Shown here: in pieces, positions 53,016-62,850 of the stretch
How positions within the stretch are numbered: position 1 is the first letter of the stretch
How the letters are laid out: the number at the start of each line of letters is the position of its first letter
NCBI RefSeq assembly: GCF_035916875.1
Contig: NZ_JAXUHN010000087.1
Span: forward strand, 3,734 to 67,733
DNA: 64,000 bases
DNA from: Methylomicrobium sp035916875
Lineage (GTDB): Bacteria; Pseudomonadota; Gammaproteobacteria; Methylococcales; Methylomonadaceae
Direction of reading: 5' to 3'
Translations under genes and position numbers: made by a program
The notes under the pieces: generated by a model
The model's database searches: none
Seen by the model: only the letters and a program-made list of their open reading frames with translations
Told to the model about the DNA's origin: nothing

Positions 53016-54029
53016 TTAGGTTCCGTGATAATAGCCGTCCGATGACGCCCCGTGGGCTTCCCGTTGCTGCGCACCCTCAGGCTGTTGCTCCAGTGGAGGC
53101 AGTCTTTCATAAATCGGCGTCGGTTCGCCGTCGAGCGCATGCAAGGCCTGATTCAAGGCTGTTTGATCAAAATCAGGCATTTCCTCTTTCGTTACTTTCC
53201 GGATCAAGTCGAGCGCCACCGCATAGCGTTGATCCTGACTCATCTCCTCGCCTTCCAGATCCGGATGCGCCTCGATATACAACGTATTATTGAGCCAACC
53301 GACCTTGATCGGTTGCTTGACGATATAGACTGTCGTACCGACCGGCGCGTGGCTGTATAGCTCGGCAATGTCTTCAGGATACATCCGTACGCAACCGTGC
53401 GTGATCTGCATGCCAATGCCATAAATCTTGTCGATGTCGGTGCCGTGGATCCGGTAATCACCCGGCAGATTTAGATACAACGCATAGGCGCCGAGCGGAT
53501 TGTGCGGGCCGGGCGGCACGACTTCGGGCAACGGATCACCCATTGCGGCATGTTCGCGCCGGATAGACTCGGGCGGATGCCAGCTCGGATCCTTCACTTT
53601 TTTAATTACCGTGGTTTTACCGAGCGGCGTCTTCCAATCCTGCCGGCCGATGCCGTGCGCAAATGACATAACCTGCCGACCGCCGGGCGGATAATAATAC
53701 ATCCGGTATTCGGACAGATTCAGCGTGATGCCGTCATGCGGCGTATCAGGAAGAATGCGCCGGTTGGCGATGCGCACGATCTCACCTTTTTTGACATGCC
53801 AGCGATCGACTTTCTGATTCAGTCGTACGATTTCCGCTTGCCCCAACCGATAACGCAACGCCACGTCCAGCAACGTTTCATCCTGTTCCGCATGGGTAAA
53901 TGCGACAGGATCAGCGTACTCCATGACGACCGTGTCGCCATTGCTCGGCATATCGTACGTTGTCGCAAACGCCGAAGCGGACGCCAGGAGACTTAAGGTC
54001 AATACAGCATTAAGAGATCGAATTCCCAT
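53016..54029 (-). CDS. L,D-transpeptidase (ErfK/YbiS family) with LysM-like region
   Basis: Periplasmic cysteine transpeptidase that attaches lipoproteins to, or makes 3-3 cross-links in, peptidoglycan. 337 residues: a signal peptide (about 1-22), a LysM-like segment (about 40-90), then a YkuD domain (about 95-235). The catalytic signature is THGCVRMYPEDI. The C-terminal 90 residues are hydrophilic, as in ErfK/YcfS. Its exact acceptor (Braun-type lipoprotein or peptidoglycan) cannot be told apart from sequence. Confidence 0.9.
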   Translation of the reverse strand: MGIRSLNAVLTLSLLASASAFATTYDMPSNGDTVVMEYADPVAFTHAEQDETLLDVALRYRLGQAEIVRLNQKVDRWHVKKGEIVRIANRRILPDTPHDGITLNLSEYRMYYYPPGGRQVMSFAHGIGRQDWKTPLGKTTVIKKVKDPSWHPPESIRREHAAMGDPLPEVVPPGPHNPLGAYALYLNLPGDYRIHGTDIDKIYGIGMQITHGCVRMYPEDIAELYSHAPVGTTVYIVKQPIKVGWLNNTLYIEAHPDLEGEEMSQDQRYAVALDLIRKVTKEEMPDFDQTALNQALHALDGEPTPIYERLPPLEQQPEGAQQREAHGASSDGYYHGT

Positions 54030-54399
54030 TACATTAATTCGCGAATATTTAAAGATAACTGGATGTTATGATGAAAAATGAGATTTTAAAACAAACCGGA
54101 TAGTTCAGAATATCGGTTCTTGCGGACAAATCGTGTGAAATCTATGTCAAATCCCCTTTTATTATACCACATCAACAAAAACTGTTAGGCCATTACCCTC
54201 TTCAGTATAGCGCCTCGGGCCTACACCTCGGGTCATACACAAAGCCGCCATACCGGAACGGATATCGGCAACGCCGCCACGTGAGGGATCTGTGGACAGA
54301 ACAGTTGCCGAATATAAACCTGGCGTTCCATAGGACAGAATGACGTGGCGAAAGAATTACACCAAACACCTCAATTTATCCTATCGTTTCAATGCCGAA
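54030..54399. other. 370-nt intergenic region
   Basis: It lies between the start of the L,D-transpeptidase gene and the end of pntB, both minus strand. It contains the transpeptidase promoter, with AT-rich DNA near 54060-54180. A direct repeat CCTCGGG occurs twice near 54210-54232. No gene or clear terminator is seen. Confidence 0.55.
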
Positions 54400-55791
54400 T
54401 CAACTGCGTAACGCCTTCAACACCGCCTGCAGCCTATCATTTGCGTCGCCGAACAACATCCGTGTATTGTCGAGCACGAACAGCGGATTACCCACGCCCG
54501 CATAGCCGGACGCCATACTGCGCTTCATAGCGATCGTCATACCGCCTTTCCAGCATTCAAGAACCGGCATGCCGGCAATCGGGCTGTTCGGATCGTCCAA
54601 TGCGGACGGATTGACGATATCGTTCGCGCCGATCACCATCGTGATATCGACATTCGGGAAGTCTTCGTTGATTTCGTCCATTTCATAGACGATGTCATAC
54701 GGCACCTTCGCTTCGGCCAACAGCACGTTCATGTGGCCGGGCATCCTTCCTGCGACCGGATGGATGCCGAAACGGACTTTTTTGCCTTTATCCCGCAGAA
54801 GTTTGGTGATTTCGTTGACCGTATGCTGGGCCTGGGCGACCGCCATACCGTAGCCCGGAATGATCATGATGTTTTTTGCGCCGAGCAATTGCTGCGCGGT
54901 TTCTTCCGCATCGATCGGCTGCACGTCGCCTTCGACGACCGCCGCTTCGCCACCGGTGCCGGTACCGAAACCGCCCGCGATCACGCTGACGAAATTGCGG
55001 TTCATTGCCCGACACATAATATAACTCAGGATCGCGCCGCTGCTGCCTACCAACGCACCGGTCACGATCAGCAAATCATTGCTCAACATGAAACCGGTCG
55101 CAGCCGCGGCCCATCCGGAATAACTGTTCAACATCGACACCACGACCGGCATATCGGCTCCCCCGATCGCCATCACCATGTGCACGCCGAACACGAGTGA
55201 AATCGCAGTCATGACCAGGAGCGGAATGGTGCCGCCGCCGGTTTCGGCCTGTTGCAAAAACAGATAACCCAAAAAAACGACAGCGATCAATAAGCCCAAA
55301 TTCAGCCAGTGACGGGCCGGCAACAACAGCGGTTTGCCGTTGATGCGTCCGCTCAACTTGCCGAACGCGATCACCGAACCCGAAAAAGTCACCGCGCCGA
55401 TCAGGATGCCGACATAGATTTCGGTTTCGTGGATCGTCTTTTCGATACCGGACAGCGTACCGCTTTCATCCATGAAATTCGCATAACCGACCAGCACAGC
55501 CGCCATCCCGACCAGACTGTGCATGATCGCAACCAGTTCGGGCATCTGCGTCATCTCGACTTCTTTCGCGGCCATGAAGCCGATCGAGCCGCCGAACAGC
55601 AAGGCGGAGATCAAAATCGCATACGATGTGACCGAGCCGCTCATCACGGTCGCGACAATCGCAATTGCCATGCCGAGCATGCCATAGTAGTTGCCGCGCC
55701 GCGCGGTTTCTTGATTGCTAAGGCCGCTCAAACTCAAAATGAACAGCACCGTCGCAGCAATGTAAGACATTGTGACTAAACTTTGTGACAT
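54400..55791 (-). CDS. pntB: NAD(P) transhydrogenase subunit beta
   Basis: Membrane subunit carrying the proton channel and the NADP(H)-binding domain III of proton-translocating transhydrogenase, which makes NADPH from NADH. 463 residues: about nine helices (1-270) and then the soluble domain with IIPGYGMAVAQAQH (near 305) and GANDIVNPSA (near 395). An AAGGA site precedes the ATG. It starts 15 nt after pntA. Confidence 0.96.
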   Translation of the reverse strand: MSQSLVTMSYIAATVLFILSLSGLSNQETARRGNYYGMLGMAIAIVATVMSGSVTSYAILISALLFGGSIGFMAAKEVEMTQMPELVAIMHSLVGMAAVLVGYANFMDESGTLSGIEKTIHETEIYVGILIGAVTFSGSVIAFGKLSGRINGKPLLLPARHWLNLGLLIAVVFLGYLFLQQAETGGGTIPLLVMTAISLVFGVHMVMAIGGADMPVVVSMLNSYSGWAAAATGFMLSNDLLIVTGALVGSSGAILSYIMCRAMNRNFVSVIAGGFGTGTGGEAAVVEGDVQPIDAEETAQQLLGAKNIMIIPGYGMAVAQAQHTVNEITKLLRDKGKKVRFGIHPVAGRMPGHMNVLLAEAKVPYDIVYEMDEINEDFPNVDITMVIGANDIVNPSALDDPNSPIAGMPVLECWKGGMTIAMKRSMASGYAGVGNPLFVLDNTRMLFGDANDRLQAVLKALRS

Positions 55792-55806
55792 GATTTTTCC
55801 TTATTC

Positions 55807-57378
55807 TTATTTTCTGAACATTTCGAGCATGCGCCGTGTCACCAAAAAACCACCCGCGATGTTGATCGAGGCGATCAGAATCGCGAGTCCAGCCAGTACG
55901 CTGATCATAATCGCCGGGGCGGAGACCTGTACCAGTGCGCCGATCACGATGATGCCGCTGATCGCATTGGTGACGCTCATCAGCGGCGTATGCAGCGACG
56001 GCGTCACATTCCAGATCACCTGATAGCCGACGAAGCAGGCCAATACGAACACGGTAAAATGCGTCATGAACGATGCCGGCGCGACCGAACCGAGACCGTA
56101 AAGCGCGAGACCGCCGATCACCAGCGGAATAAACGGCCTGACCGCCGCAGGAATCAAACGATTATTTTTCTTGGCTTTTTCCGCCACACCCGGATTGGCC
56201 GGCGCTTCTGTTTGCGGTGCGGGCGCGGCCGATAATTTCGGCGGAGGTGGCGGCCAGGTAATCTTGCCTTCCTTGATCACGGTCGCGCCGCGAATCACTT
56301 CATCCTCCATGTTCACGTTGATCTCGCCGTTCTTTTGCGGGCTCAGTTCGGTCAACAAATGCCGCAAATTGGTCGCGTAAAGCTGGCTGGACTGATTCGC
56401 CAATCGGCTCGGCAGATTGGTATAGCCGATGATCGTAACGCCATGCTTGACCACCACTTTGTCCTTCTCGGTCAGCGCACAATTACCCCCCTGCTCGGCA
56501 GCCAGATCGACGATCACGCTACCCGGTTTCATCGACTCGACCATGCCCGTCGTAATCAGCTCCGGCGCGGGCTTGCCGGGAATCAATGCGGTCGTGATGA
56601 TGATATCGACTTCCATCGCCTGGCGCGCAAACAAGGCCATTTCTGCCTCGATGAACTCTTTGGACATCGTCTTCGCGTAACCGCCGGCACCTGAACCTTC
56701 TTCCTTGAAATCGAGCATCAGAAACTCGGCATCCATGCTCTCGATTTGTTCCTTCACTTCGGGGCGGGTATCAAACGCCCGGACAATCGCGCCCATGCCT
56801 TTCGCTGCGCCAATCGCGGCGAGACCGGCCACCCCCGCGCCGATCACCAACACTTTCGCGGGCGGAATCTTGCCGGCCGCGGTAATCTGGCCGGTGAAAA
56901 AACGGCCAAAATGCTGAGCCGCCTCGATCACGGCCCGGTAGCCCGCGATATTGGCCATCGAACTCAACGCATCGAGCTTTTGCGCCCGCGACATTCTCGG
57001 CACGCTGTCCATCGCCAGCACGGTCGCCTGTTTTGCGGCCAGTGTCTTCATTAGTGCTTCATTTTGCGCCGGCCAAATAAAACTGATCAGATTGCCGCCT
57101 TCGCGAAGCAAATCGGTTTCGTCTATCGCCAGTTCCGGGTGGCGCTCCGGCGCCCTCACTTTCATCACAATGTCGGAACCCTGCCACAATGACTTCACAT
57201 CATCGACGATTTCCACACCCGCCTCCTTGTAAGCCTCGTCCGAAATATTCGCGCCCTGCCCCGCGCCTTTTTCGATACAAACCGAAAAACCCAGCTTCAT
57301 AATTTGTTCGGCGGTCTCCGGCGTCAGCGCGACGCGTTTTTCGCCCTGATGAATTTCTTTTGGTACACCAATCTTCAT
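55807..57378 (-). CDS. pntA: NAD(P) transhydrogenase subunit alpha
   Basis: NAD(H)-binding domain I plus four membrane helices of the transhydrogenase. 523 residues, close to E. coli PntA, so the alpha subunit is not split as in some alphaproteobacteria. KIGVPKEIHQGEKRVALTPE starts the protein, the nucleotide loop GAGVAGLAAIGAAKG is near 178, a proline-rich linker (WPPPPPK) near 377, and the helices fill about 410-515. An ACAGGAGA site precedes the ATG. Confidence 0.96.
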   Translation of the reverse strand: MKIGVPKEIHQGEKRVALTPETAEQIMKLGFSVCIEKGAGQGANISDEAYKEAGVEIVDDVKSLWQGSDIVMKVRAPERHPELAIDETDLLREGGNLISFIWPAQNEALMKTLAAKQATVLAMDSVPRMSRAQKLDALSSMANIAGYRAVIEAAQHFGRFFTGQITAAGKIPPAKVLVIGAGVAGLAAIGAAKGMGAIVRAFDTRPEVKEQIESMDAEFLMLDFKEEGSGAGGYAKTMSKEFIEAEMALFARQAMEVDIIITTALIPGKPAPELITTGMVESMKPGSVIVDLAAEQGGNCALTEKDKVVVKHGVTIIGYTNLPSRLANQSSQLYATNLRHLLTELSPQKNGEINVNMEDEVIRGATVIKEGKITWPPPPPKLSAAPAPQTEAPANPGVAEKAKKNNRLIPAAVRPFIPLVIGGLALYGLGSVAPASFMTHFTVFVLACFVGYQVIWNVTPSLHTPLMSVTNAISGIIVIGALVQVSAPAIMISVLAGLAILIASINIAGGFLVTRRMLEMFRK

Positions 57379-57637
57379 AGAGTCTCCTGTATTTTTGGGA
57401 AGGGCTTAATCAGCCAAGGCTAGCGTTCAGTTTTTTTCACCTCAGCCAACGAGCATAGAAGATTAGCTTCCGCATTTCAATAAAAATATAGAACGGAAGC
57501 CATTCGCAAACGAACGCCAATATTTGGTGAATATTTTTCGAGTCCTGACATGCCAAAACCGCTCGCAAGAGCTAGACTTCGCCTAAAATTTAAAATCAAC
57601 TAGACTGCTTGTATCGATATTATCTCTAGGCAACACG

Positions 57638-58546
57638 ATGAAGATTCTGATAATAGAAAAAAGTGAAGTGTGCCGATTCATCCTGGATCAATGCCTAACC
57701 TCATTGGGCCATGCCTTTCACCATGCCAGCGACACGGAAGAAGCGCTGCGGTATTTCCAGTCTCATGAAGTCGATTTCGTTTTTATTGATGTGGATTTCG
57801 GCCGGGAGCGCGCCTTCGAAGCGATCAAATCGATCAGAACGGAGCATAAAAGCGATTGGTTTCCGATCCTGGCGTTGAGTTCGGAAACTGATGATGAAGC
57901 TTTTGCGAACGCGATACTCGCAGGCGCCGACGCGCTGCTTTCAAAACCCGTAAGCCGTCAACGCATCCTGACGCAGGTGATCGCGCTGGAAAGAATTTAT
58001 ATTACGCGTCAGAATCTGCTGGTGGCCAAAAAAGACCTGATCGCCGCGAATCTGGCGCTTCTTAAGCTAGCGATGTATGACGAAATCACCGGCCTGGCCA
58101 ATCGGCGTTACTTTGAGGAAACCCTGAACAAGGAAATAAAAATGGCCAAACGCGAAAGCCGTCATTTGTCCCTGTTGATGTGCGTAATCGGCGATATAAC
58201 TCAGCCGCATGAGACAAATGAAGGCGAGGCCAGAAGCCGGTGCCTAAATGCGATCGCCGCCGCTATCAAATGCATTTCGTCAAGACCGACCGATTTTGTC
58301 TGCCGTTACGGTGACAATAGCTTCGCGGTGATTCTTCCGAATACCTATGAAGAAGGGGCGCTGCATGTCGCGAAAAGAATTCACGAATCGGTCGAATCAG
58401 TCCTTGCGAAGACCTCAATCGGCTGGCCGGCAACGCCGCTGACTTTCCGTATCGGTTTGGCAACGTATGACGGACAATCCCAGACAATGGATGATTTGAT
58501 CCACGCCGCAAACACAACTTTGAGAAACTGTTTGGAAAAACATTAA
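57638..58546 (+). CDS. Response regulator with degenerate GGDEF domain
   Basis: 302-residue protein. The receiver domain (about 1-120) keeps the phospho-acceptor D51 and K103 of the SKP motif, so phosphorylation looks possible. The second half is recognisable as GGDEF by DEITGLANRRYFEE (near 148). However, the signature reads R-Y-G-D-N-S-F (223-229) in place of R-x-G-G-D-E-F, and the metal Asp pair of the usual LDLDNFK is lost (MCVIGDIT). It should not make c-di-GMP and may act as a phosphorylation-controlled binding protein. No histidine kinase is adjacent. Confidence 0.87.
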   Translation: MKILIIEKSEVCRFILDQCLTSLGHAFHHASDTEEALRYFQSHEVDFVFIDVDFGRERAFEAIKSIRTEHKSDWFPILALSSETDDEAFANAILAGADALLSKPVSRQRILTQVIALERIYITRQNLLVAKKDLIAANLALLKLAMYDEITGLANRRYFEETLNKEIKMAKRESRHLSLLMCVIGDITQPHETNEGEARSRCLNAIAAAIKCISSRPTDFVCRYGDNSFAVILPNTYEEGALHVAKRIHESVESVLAKTSIGWPATPLTFRIGLATYDGQSQTMDDLIHAANTTLRNCLEKH

Positions 58547-58577
58547 ACGAATTTTGCAAGAATTCATTTCCACATCC

Positions 58578-59774
58578 TTATACTTTGGCTTTTAGAATTT
58601 CCGCAATCAGCCCGATCAACAGTTCGGCCAAGCGATTCTTGCCGGTCATCGCCAGTGTTTCCCTACCGCCTTTCCAAAAAACCTCCAGCGCGTTTTGTTC
58701 GCTGTCAAAGCCCCCTTGCGCCTGCCCAACCCAATTGGCCGCGATCATATCGAGATTCTTGCGCGCCAGTTTGTCCAATGCGTAAGCTTCCAGGTCGGTC
58801 GTTTCGGCCGCAAAGCCGACCGTAAAGGGGCGAACTCTCAATGACGCGACTTCAGCCAGAATATCCTTGGTCTTGTGCAAAGCCAGCGTGGTTTGTTCGT
58901 CCTGCTTCTTGATTTTTTCCGGCCGCACTTCGACAGGCGTGTAATCGGCGACCGCGGCCGCGCCGATATAAACATGATGATTTTCGGCGCGGGTAATCAC
59001 CGCATCGTACATTTCAGCGGCCGTTTCGACGCGAACCAGATCGATTTGCTCGGGCGACGGCAACTGCGTCGGCCCCGAGACCAGCGTGACCGTTGCGCCC
59101 GCGTTTCTTGCCGCTTCGGCCAAGGCATAACCCATTTTGCCCGAACTGCGGTTGGTGATGTAGCGCACCGGGTCCAAGGGCTCCCGCGTCGGGCCGGCGC
59201 TGATCAGAACTTTCAAGCCTTGCAGGCAGAGCCCGGAGGAAACCGTCAGTAGTGCGGCGCAAATTTCCTGGGGCTCCGACATCCGCCCGAAACCGGTTTC
59301 ACCGCAGGCCTGCTCGCCTTGAGCAGGGCCGATCAAATGCACGCCATGCCGCCGCAAGGCGGCAATATTTTCCTGAGTGACTGGCTTGCTCCACATCGCC
59401 TGATTCATCGCCGGCGCTACATAGACCCGGCAAGTCGCCGCCAGATACAGTGTCGTCAGTAAATCGTCGGCCAATCCATGGCTCAACTTTGCTATCAAAT
59501 TGGCCGTTGCCGGCGCGATGATCATCAAATCTGCCCAACGCGCGAAGCTAATATGATCCATCGCGTTTTCGCTTTCGGCGTCCAGTAAATCGCAATGCAC
59601 CGCGTTGCCGGACAAGGCTTGAAACGTCAGCGGAGTAACGAACTTGGCGGCTGCGGCGGTCATCGCCACGCGCACCTCCATGCCTTGTTTGCGCAACAAT
59701 CGCACCAGTTCCGCCGACTTGTAAACCGCAATGCCGCCACTGACACCCAATAAAATTCGTTTTGGTTCGTTCAT
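58578..59774 (-). CDS. coaBC: Bifunctional phosphopantothenoylcysteine decarboxylase/synthetase
   Basis: Two steps of coenzyme A synthesis: CTP-dependent joining of cysteine to 4'-phosphopantothenate (CoaB, about residues 190-398) and FMN-dependent decarboxylation (CoaC, about 1-185). CoaC shows GGIAVYKSAELVR, PAMNQAMW and the catalytic Cys in ACGETGFGRM. CoaB has GPTREPLDPVRYITNRSSGKMG near 195 (positions about 59125-59190). The ATG at 59774 is preferred over a TTG five codons upstream. It is divergent from radC. Confidence 0.94.
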   Translation of the reverse strand: MNEPKRILLGVSGGIAVYKSAELVRLLRKQGMEVRVAMTAAAAKFVTPLTFQALSGNAVHCDLLDAESENAMDHISFARWADLMIIAPATANLIAKLSHGLADDLLTTLYLAATCRVYVAPAMNQAMWSKPVTQENIAALRRHGVHLIGPAQGEQACGETGFGRMSEPQEICAALLTVSSGLCLQGLKVLISAGPTREPLDPVRYITNRSSGKMGYALAEAARNAGATVTLVSGPTQLPSPEQIDLVRVETAAEMYDAVITRAENHHVYIGAAAVADYTPVEVRPEKIKKQDEQTTLALHKTKDILAEVASLRVRPFTVGFAAETTDLEAYALDKLARKNLDMIAANWVGQAQGGFDSEQNALEVFWKGGRETLAMTGKNRLAELLIGLIAEILKAKV

Positions 59775-59875
59775 TCTGAACAGGGTCAAAAATGCGCATT
59801 ATGGCAAGGATGGGCGAATTCTTCTATGCTTAACTTCCAGGTTGAATCTTTTTTTTCTGGACAGGAGAATTTTGC

Positions 59876-60550
59876 ATGGGGATTAAAGATTGGGCCGTGG
59901 AAGACCGGCCGCGGGAGAAATTGTTGCAGCGCGGTTCAGGCGCGCTGACCGATGCCGAACTGCTGGCGATATTTTTGCGCACCGGCACACCCGGCAAATC
60001 GGCTGTGGATTTGGCGCGCGAACTGCTCTGTGATTTTGGCTCGCTTAAAGCCCTTCTCGATGCGGACCGGCAGCGTTTTTGTCAGGCGAACGGCCTCGGC
60101 GACGCCAAATACGCGCAAATGCAGGCGGTGATGGAAATGGCGCGGCGGCATTTCAAGGAAGTGTTGCAGCGCGGCAATGCGTTGACCAACCCCGAGACGA
60201 CACGGGCTTATTTGAGCGCACAGCTTCGTGGCTACAGTTATGAAGTCTTCGCCTGCCTATTTCTGGATAACCAACACCGGGTCATTCAACTGGAAGAGCT
60301 GTTCAAGGGCACGATCGACGGCGCGGCGGTGTATCCGCGCGAAGTCGCGAAAAAAGCGCTGCATCACAACGCGGCCGCGGTGATCTTCGCGCACAATCAT
60401 CCCTCGGGCATCGCCGAACCCAGCCAGGCGGACCGGCAAATCACCGATAAATTAAAACAGGCATTGGCGTTATTCGATATACGAGTGCTGGATCATTTCA
60501 TCATCGGCGACGGCATGCCGTATTCGTTTGCGGAGCATGGACTGATTTGA
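59876..60550 (+). CDS. radC: RadC-family JAB1/MPN-domain protein
   Basis: 224-residue protein of the RadC family: N-terminal helix-hairpin-helix (about 40-90) and C-terminal JAMM metalloprotease-like domain with AHNHPSG followed by the Asp in SQADR. An AGGAG site precedes the ATG. Once linked with DNA repair, its function is unsettled. Next to coaBC (divergent), a pairing conserved in gammaproteobacteria. Confidence 0.94.
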   Translation: MGIKDWAVEDRPREKLLQRGSGALTDAELLAIFLRTGTPGKSAVDLARELLCDFGSLKALLDADRQRFCQANGLGDAKYAQMQAVMEMARRHFKEVLQRGNALTNPETTRAYLSAQLRGYSYEVFACLFLDNQHRVIQLEELFKGTIDGAAVYPREVAKKALHHNAAAVIFAHNHPSGIAEPSQADRQITDKLKQALALFDIRVLDHFIIGDGMPYSFAEHGLI

Positions 60551-60564
60551 GACAAACGCTGCAA

Positions 60565-61179
60565 TCAGCCTTCGCAAACTTGCCGCCAGGCCGGATGCGC
60601 TTCCAGAAGGGACAGAGCGGATTCCAGCAGCGTGATGCCCGGCTCCATCCTGTGCCAGGTCGATGCGCCGGACGGATGCGGCAGTGGAATCGCCTCGGCT
60701 TGATGACCGTGAAAGGTGACCTTGTGCACTTTGCCGACCACTTCGTTCAATTTATTGACCTCGATCAACTGGCTGATCGCGAGTTTGCCGACCGGCAGTA
60801 TCAACGCGGGTTTCAACAAGTCGATTTCGGCCTGCAACCAACCCGTACAATTACCGATTTCATCAGAACTAGGCACCCGGTCGCCGCCCTTTGGATTTTT
60901 ACCGGGAAAGCAGCGGCACACGGCCGCCATATAGACCCGGCTTCTGAAGGTTTCCTCATCCAGTCCGATCCGTTCAAACCACTTGAACATCGTCTTGCCG
61001 GCGGTCCAGGCGAACGGCTTGCCGAACCCGCCTTCCTTGTCGCCGGGCGCCTGACCGATCAATAAAATCGGCGAAAATACCGGGCTGCCGCTAACCACCG
61101 GGCCAATCATCAACGGGCATTTTTTGCAGTCCGCGAGCGCCGTGCGATGCGCGCGCATCCATTGTTCTTGCATAAGCAT
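60565..61179 (-). CDS. Uracil-DNA glycosylase superfamily protein
   Basis: 204-residue protein of the UDG superfamily (family 4/5-like). The active-site loop is GQAPGDKEGGFGKPFAWTAG near residue 42, and the second motif is HPSGASTWH near 165. Four cysteines (C18, C21, then CRC and GNC downstream) are arranged like the [4Fe-4S] ligands of family 4 enzymes, but the last interval (20 residues) is longer than usual. It probably removes uracil or deaminated bases. It begins 3 nt after xthA, so the two base-excision enzymes share a transcript. Confidence 0.82.
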   Translation of the reverse strand: MLMQEQWMRAHRTALADCKKCPLMIGPVVSGSPVFSPILLIGQAPGDKEGGFGKPFAWTAGKTMFKWFERIGLDEETFRSRVYMAAVCRCFPGKNPKGGDRVPSSDEIGNCTGWLQAEIDLLKPALILPVGKLAISQLIEVNKLNEVVGKVHKVTFHGHQAEAIPLPHPSGASTWHRMEPGITLLESALSLLEAHPAWRQVCEG

Positions 61180-61182
61180 CGG

Positions 61183-61947
61183 CTACAGGTCGATTTCGAT
61201 ACCGACCGGGCAATGGTCCGAGCCGACGATGTCCGGTAGAATGAACGCCTGTTTGACCCGATCGATCAGCGTCTTGCTGGTCAGCACGTAATCGATCCGC
61301 CAACCGATGTTCTTTGCGCGGGCATTGGCGCGGAAACTCCACCAACTGTAGGCGACCGTATCGGGATGATAATGGCGGAAGGTATCGACGAAGCCGGCGT
61401 CGATGAAGCGGCTGAAACCGTCGATTTCAACCTGCGTGTAACCGGCCGATTTATTGTAATTCGCCTTCGGCCGCGCGATGTCGATTTCGCAGTGTGCGAC
61501 ATTGAAATCGCCGCAAACGATCACCGGCTTGCGGCTTTGCAATTTCGTCAGGTAGGCCAGAAACTCGGTATCCCAGGTCTGCCGGTAATCGAGGCGGACC
61601 AGTTCCTGCCCCGCATTCGGCACATACACGTTCACCAGAAAGAACGACTCGAACTCGGCGGCCAGCACCCTGCCCTCGCAGTCGTGCTCATCAATGCCGA
61701 TATCGTTGGTGACCGCGAGCGGCGCATGCCGAGATAGCAACGACACGCCCGAATAGCCCTTGCGTTCGGCCGAGTTCGAATGGAGATGATAACCGTCTAT
61801 ACCTTCCAGCGCCTTCTCGATCTGATCGACCTGCGCCTTGGTTTCCTGCAACAAGATGCAGTCCGCATCGAGCCGCGCCAACGTGTCGGCAAAGCCCTTG
61901 CCTTGCACCGCGCGAATGCCGTTCACATTCCAGGAAATGATTTTCAT
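61183..61947 (-). CDS. xthA: Exodeoxyribonuclease III (AP endonuclease)
   Basis: Mg-dependent AP endonuclease and 3'-5' exonuclease of base-excision repair. 254 residues. Active-site segments: SWNVNGIRA, the metal Glu in LLQETKAQ, CGDFNVAHCEID, and the His of GSDHCPVGIEI. It is coupled to the glycosylase-family gene downstream and lies 12 nt after purC. Confidence 0.95.
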   Translation of the reverse strand: MKIISWNVNGIRAVQGKGFADTLARLDADCILLQETKAQVDQIEKALEGIDGYHLHSNSAERKGYSGVSLLSRHAPLAVTNDIGIDEHDCEGRVLAAEFESFFLVNVYVPNAGQELVRLDYRQTWDTEFLAYLTKLQSRKPVIVCGDFNVAHCEIDIARPKANYNKSAGYTQVEIDGFSRFIDAGFVDTFRHYHPDTVAYSWWSFRANARAKNIGWRIDYVLTSKTLIDRVKQAFILPDIVGSDHCPVGIEIDL

Positions 61948-61959
61948 TGATTATCCGTC

Positions 61960-62850
61960 TTATTGGGTCAGGCGGACTTCCGCTTCCCGGTACTTGGCCG
62001 CGCAATATTCCGCCACCTCGGCGGGCAATGACGGTCCCGGCGCGGTTTTATTCCAATCGAGCGTTTCAAGGTAATCTCGTACATATTGCTTGTCGAAACT
62101 CGGCGGACTGATACCGACCCGGTATTGATCGGCCGGCCAGAAGCGGGACGAATCCGGCGTCAGGATTTCATCGATCAGATACAGCGTGCCGTCCGCATCG
62201 ACGCCGAATTCGAACTTGGTATCGGCAATGATGATACCGCGCTCTTTCGCATAGGCGGCGGCTTCCTTATAAAGCCACAGGCTGGTTTCTCGCACCTGAT
62301 TGGCCAGGTCTTCGCCGATCAATTCGACCGTTTTGGCAAAGGTCACATTTTCATCGTGCACACCGACTTCGGCCTTCGTCGACGGCGTATAGATCGGCTC
62401 GGGCAATTGCTGAGCCTGTTGCAGGCCTTCGGGCAGCGTGATGCCGCAGACTGCGCCTGTCTTCAGATAATCCTTCCAACCGGAGCCGATCAAATAACCG
62501 CGCACGATCGCTTCGACCGGCAACGGCTTCAGCTTCTTCACCACAATCGAGCGACCTTCGACCTGCGCGCGCTCGGCGGGATCGGGAATAATCTGCTCGA
62601 GCGGGAGATCGACCAGATGATTAGGAATTACATGCCGCATTTTCGCAAACCAGAAGTTCGAGATATGCGTCAGCACACGTCCCTTGCCCGGAATCGGATC
62701 GGGAAGAATCACATCGAATGCGGACAGTCGATCGGTCGTCACGATCAGCATGTGCCGGTCGTCGATGTCGTAAATATCGCGCACCTTGCCGCGCGCACGG
62801 AGTTTTAAGGAAGTCAGTGCCGATTGGTACAGTGCCGCAGGAGCGTTCAT
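61960..62850 (-). CDS. purC: Phosphoribosylaminoimidazole-succinocarboxamide synthase
   Basis: SAICAR synthetase of purine synthesis. 296 residues, the longer form related to yeast Ade1 rather than the 237-residue E. coli form. GKVRDIYDI is near residue 20, RGYLIGSGWKDY near 120, and DEILTPDSSRFWPADQY near 215. It is first gene of purC-xthA-glycosylase. Confidence 0.95.
   Translation of the reverse strand: MNAPAALYQSALTSLKLRARGKVRDIYDIDDRHMLIVTTDRLSAFDVILPDPIPGKGRVLTHISNFWFAKMRHVIPNHLVDLPLEQIIPDPAERAQVEGRSIVVKKLKPLPVEAIVRGYLIGSGWKDYLKTGAVCGITLPEGLQQAQQLPEPIYTPSTKAEVGVHDENVTFAKTVELIGEDLANQVRETSLWLYKEAAAYAKERGIIIADTKFEFGVDADGTLYLIDEILTPDSSRFWPADQYRVGISPPSFDKQYVRDYLETLDWNKTAPGPSLPAEVAEYCAAKYREAEVRLTQ

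Noticed and set aside
54345..54530. 61-codon plus-strand frame over the pntB end
   Set aside because: It overlaps the conserved pntB C-terminus in antisense and lacks any domain.
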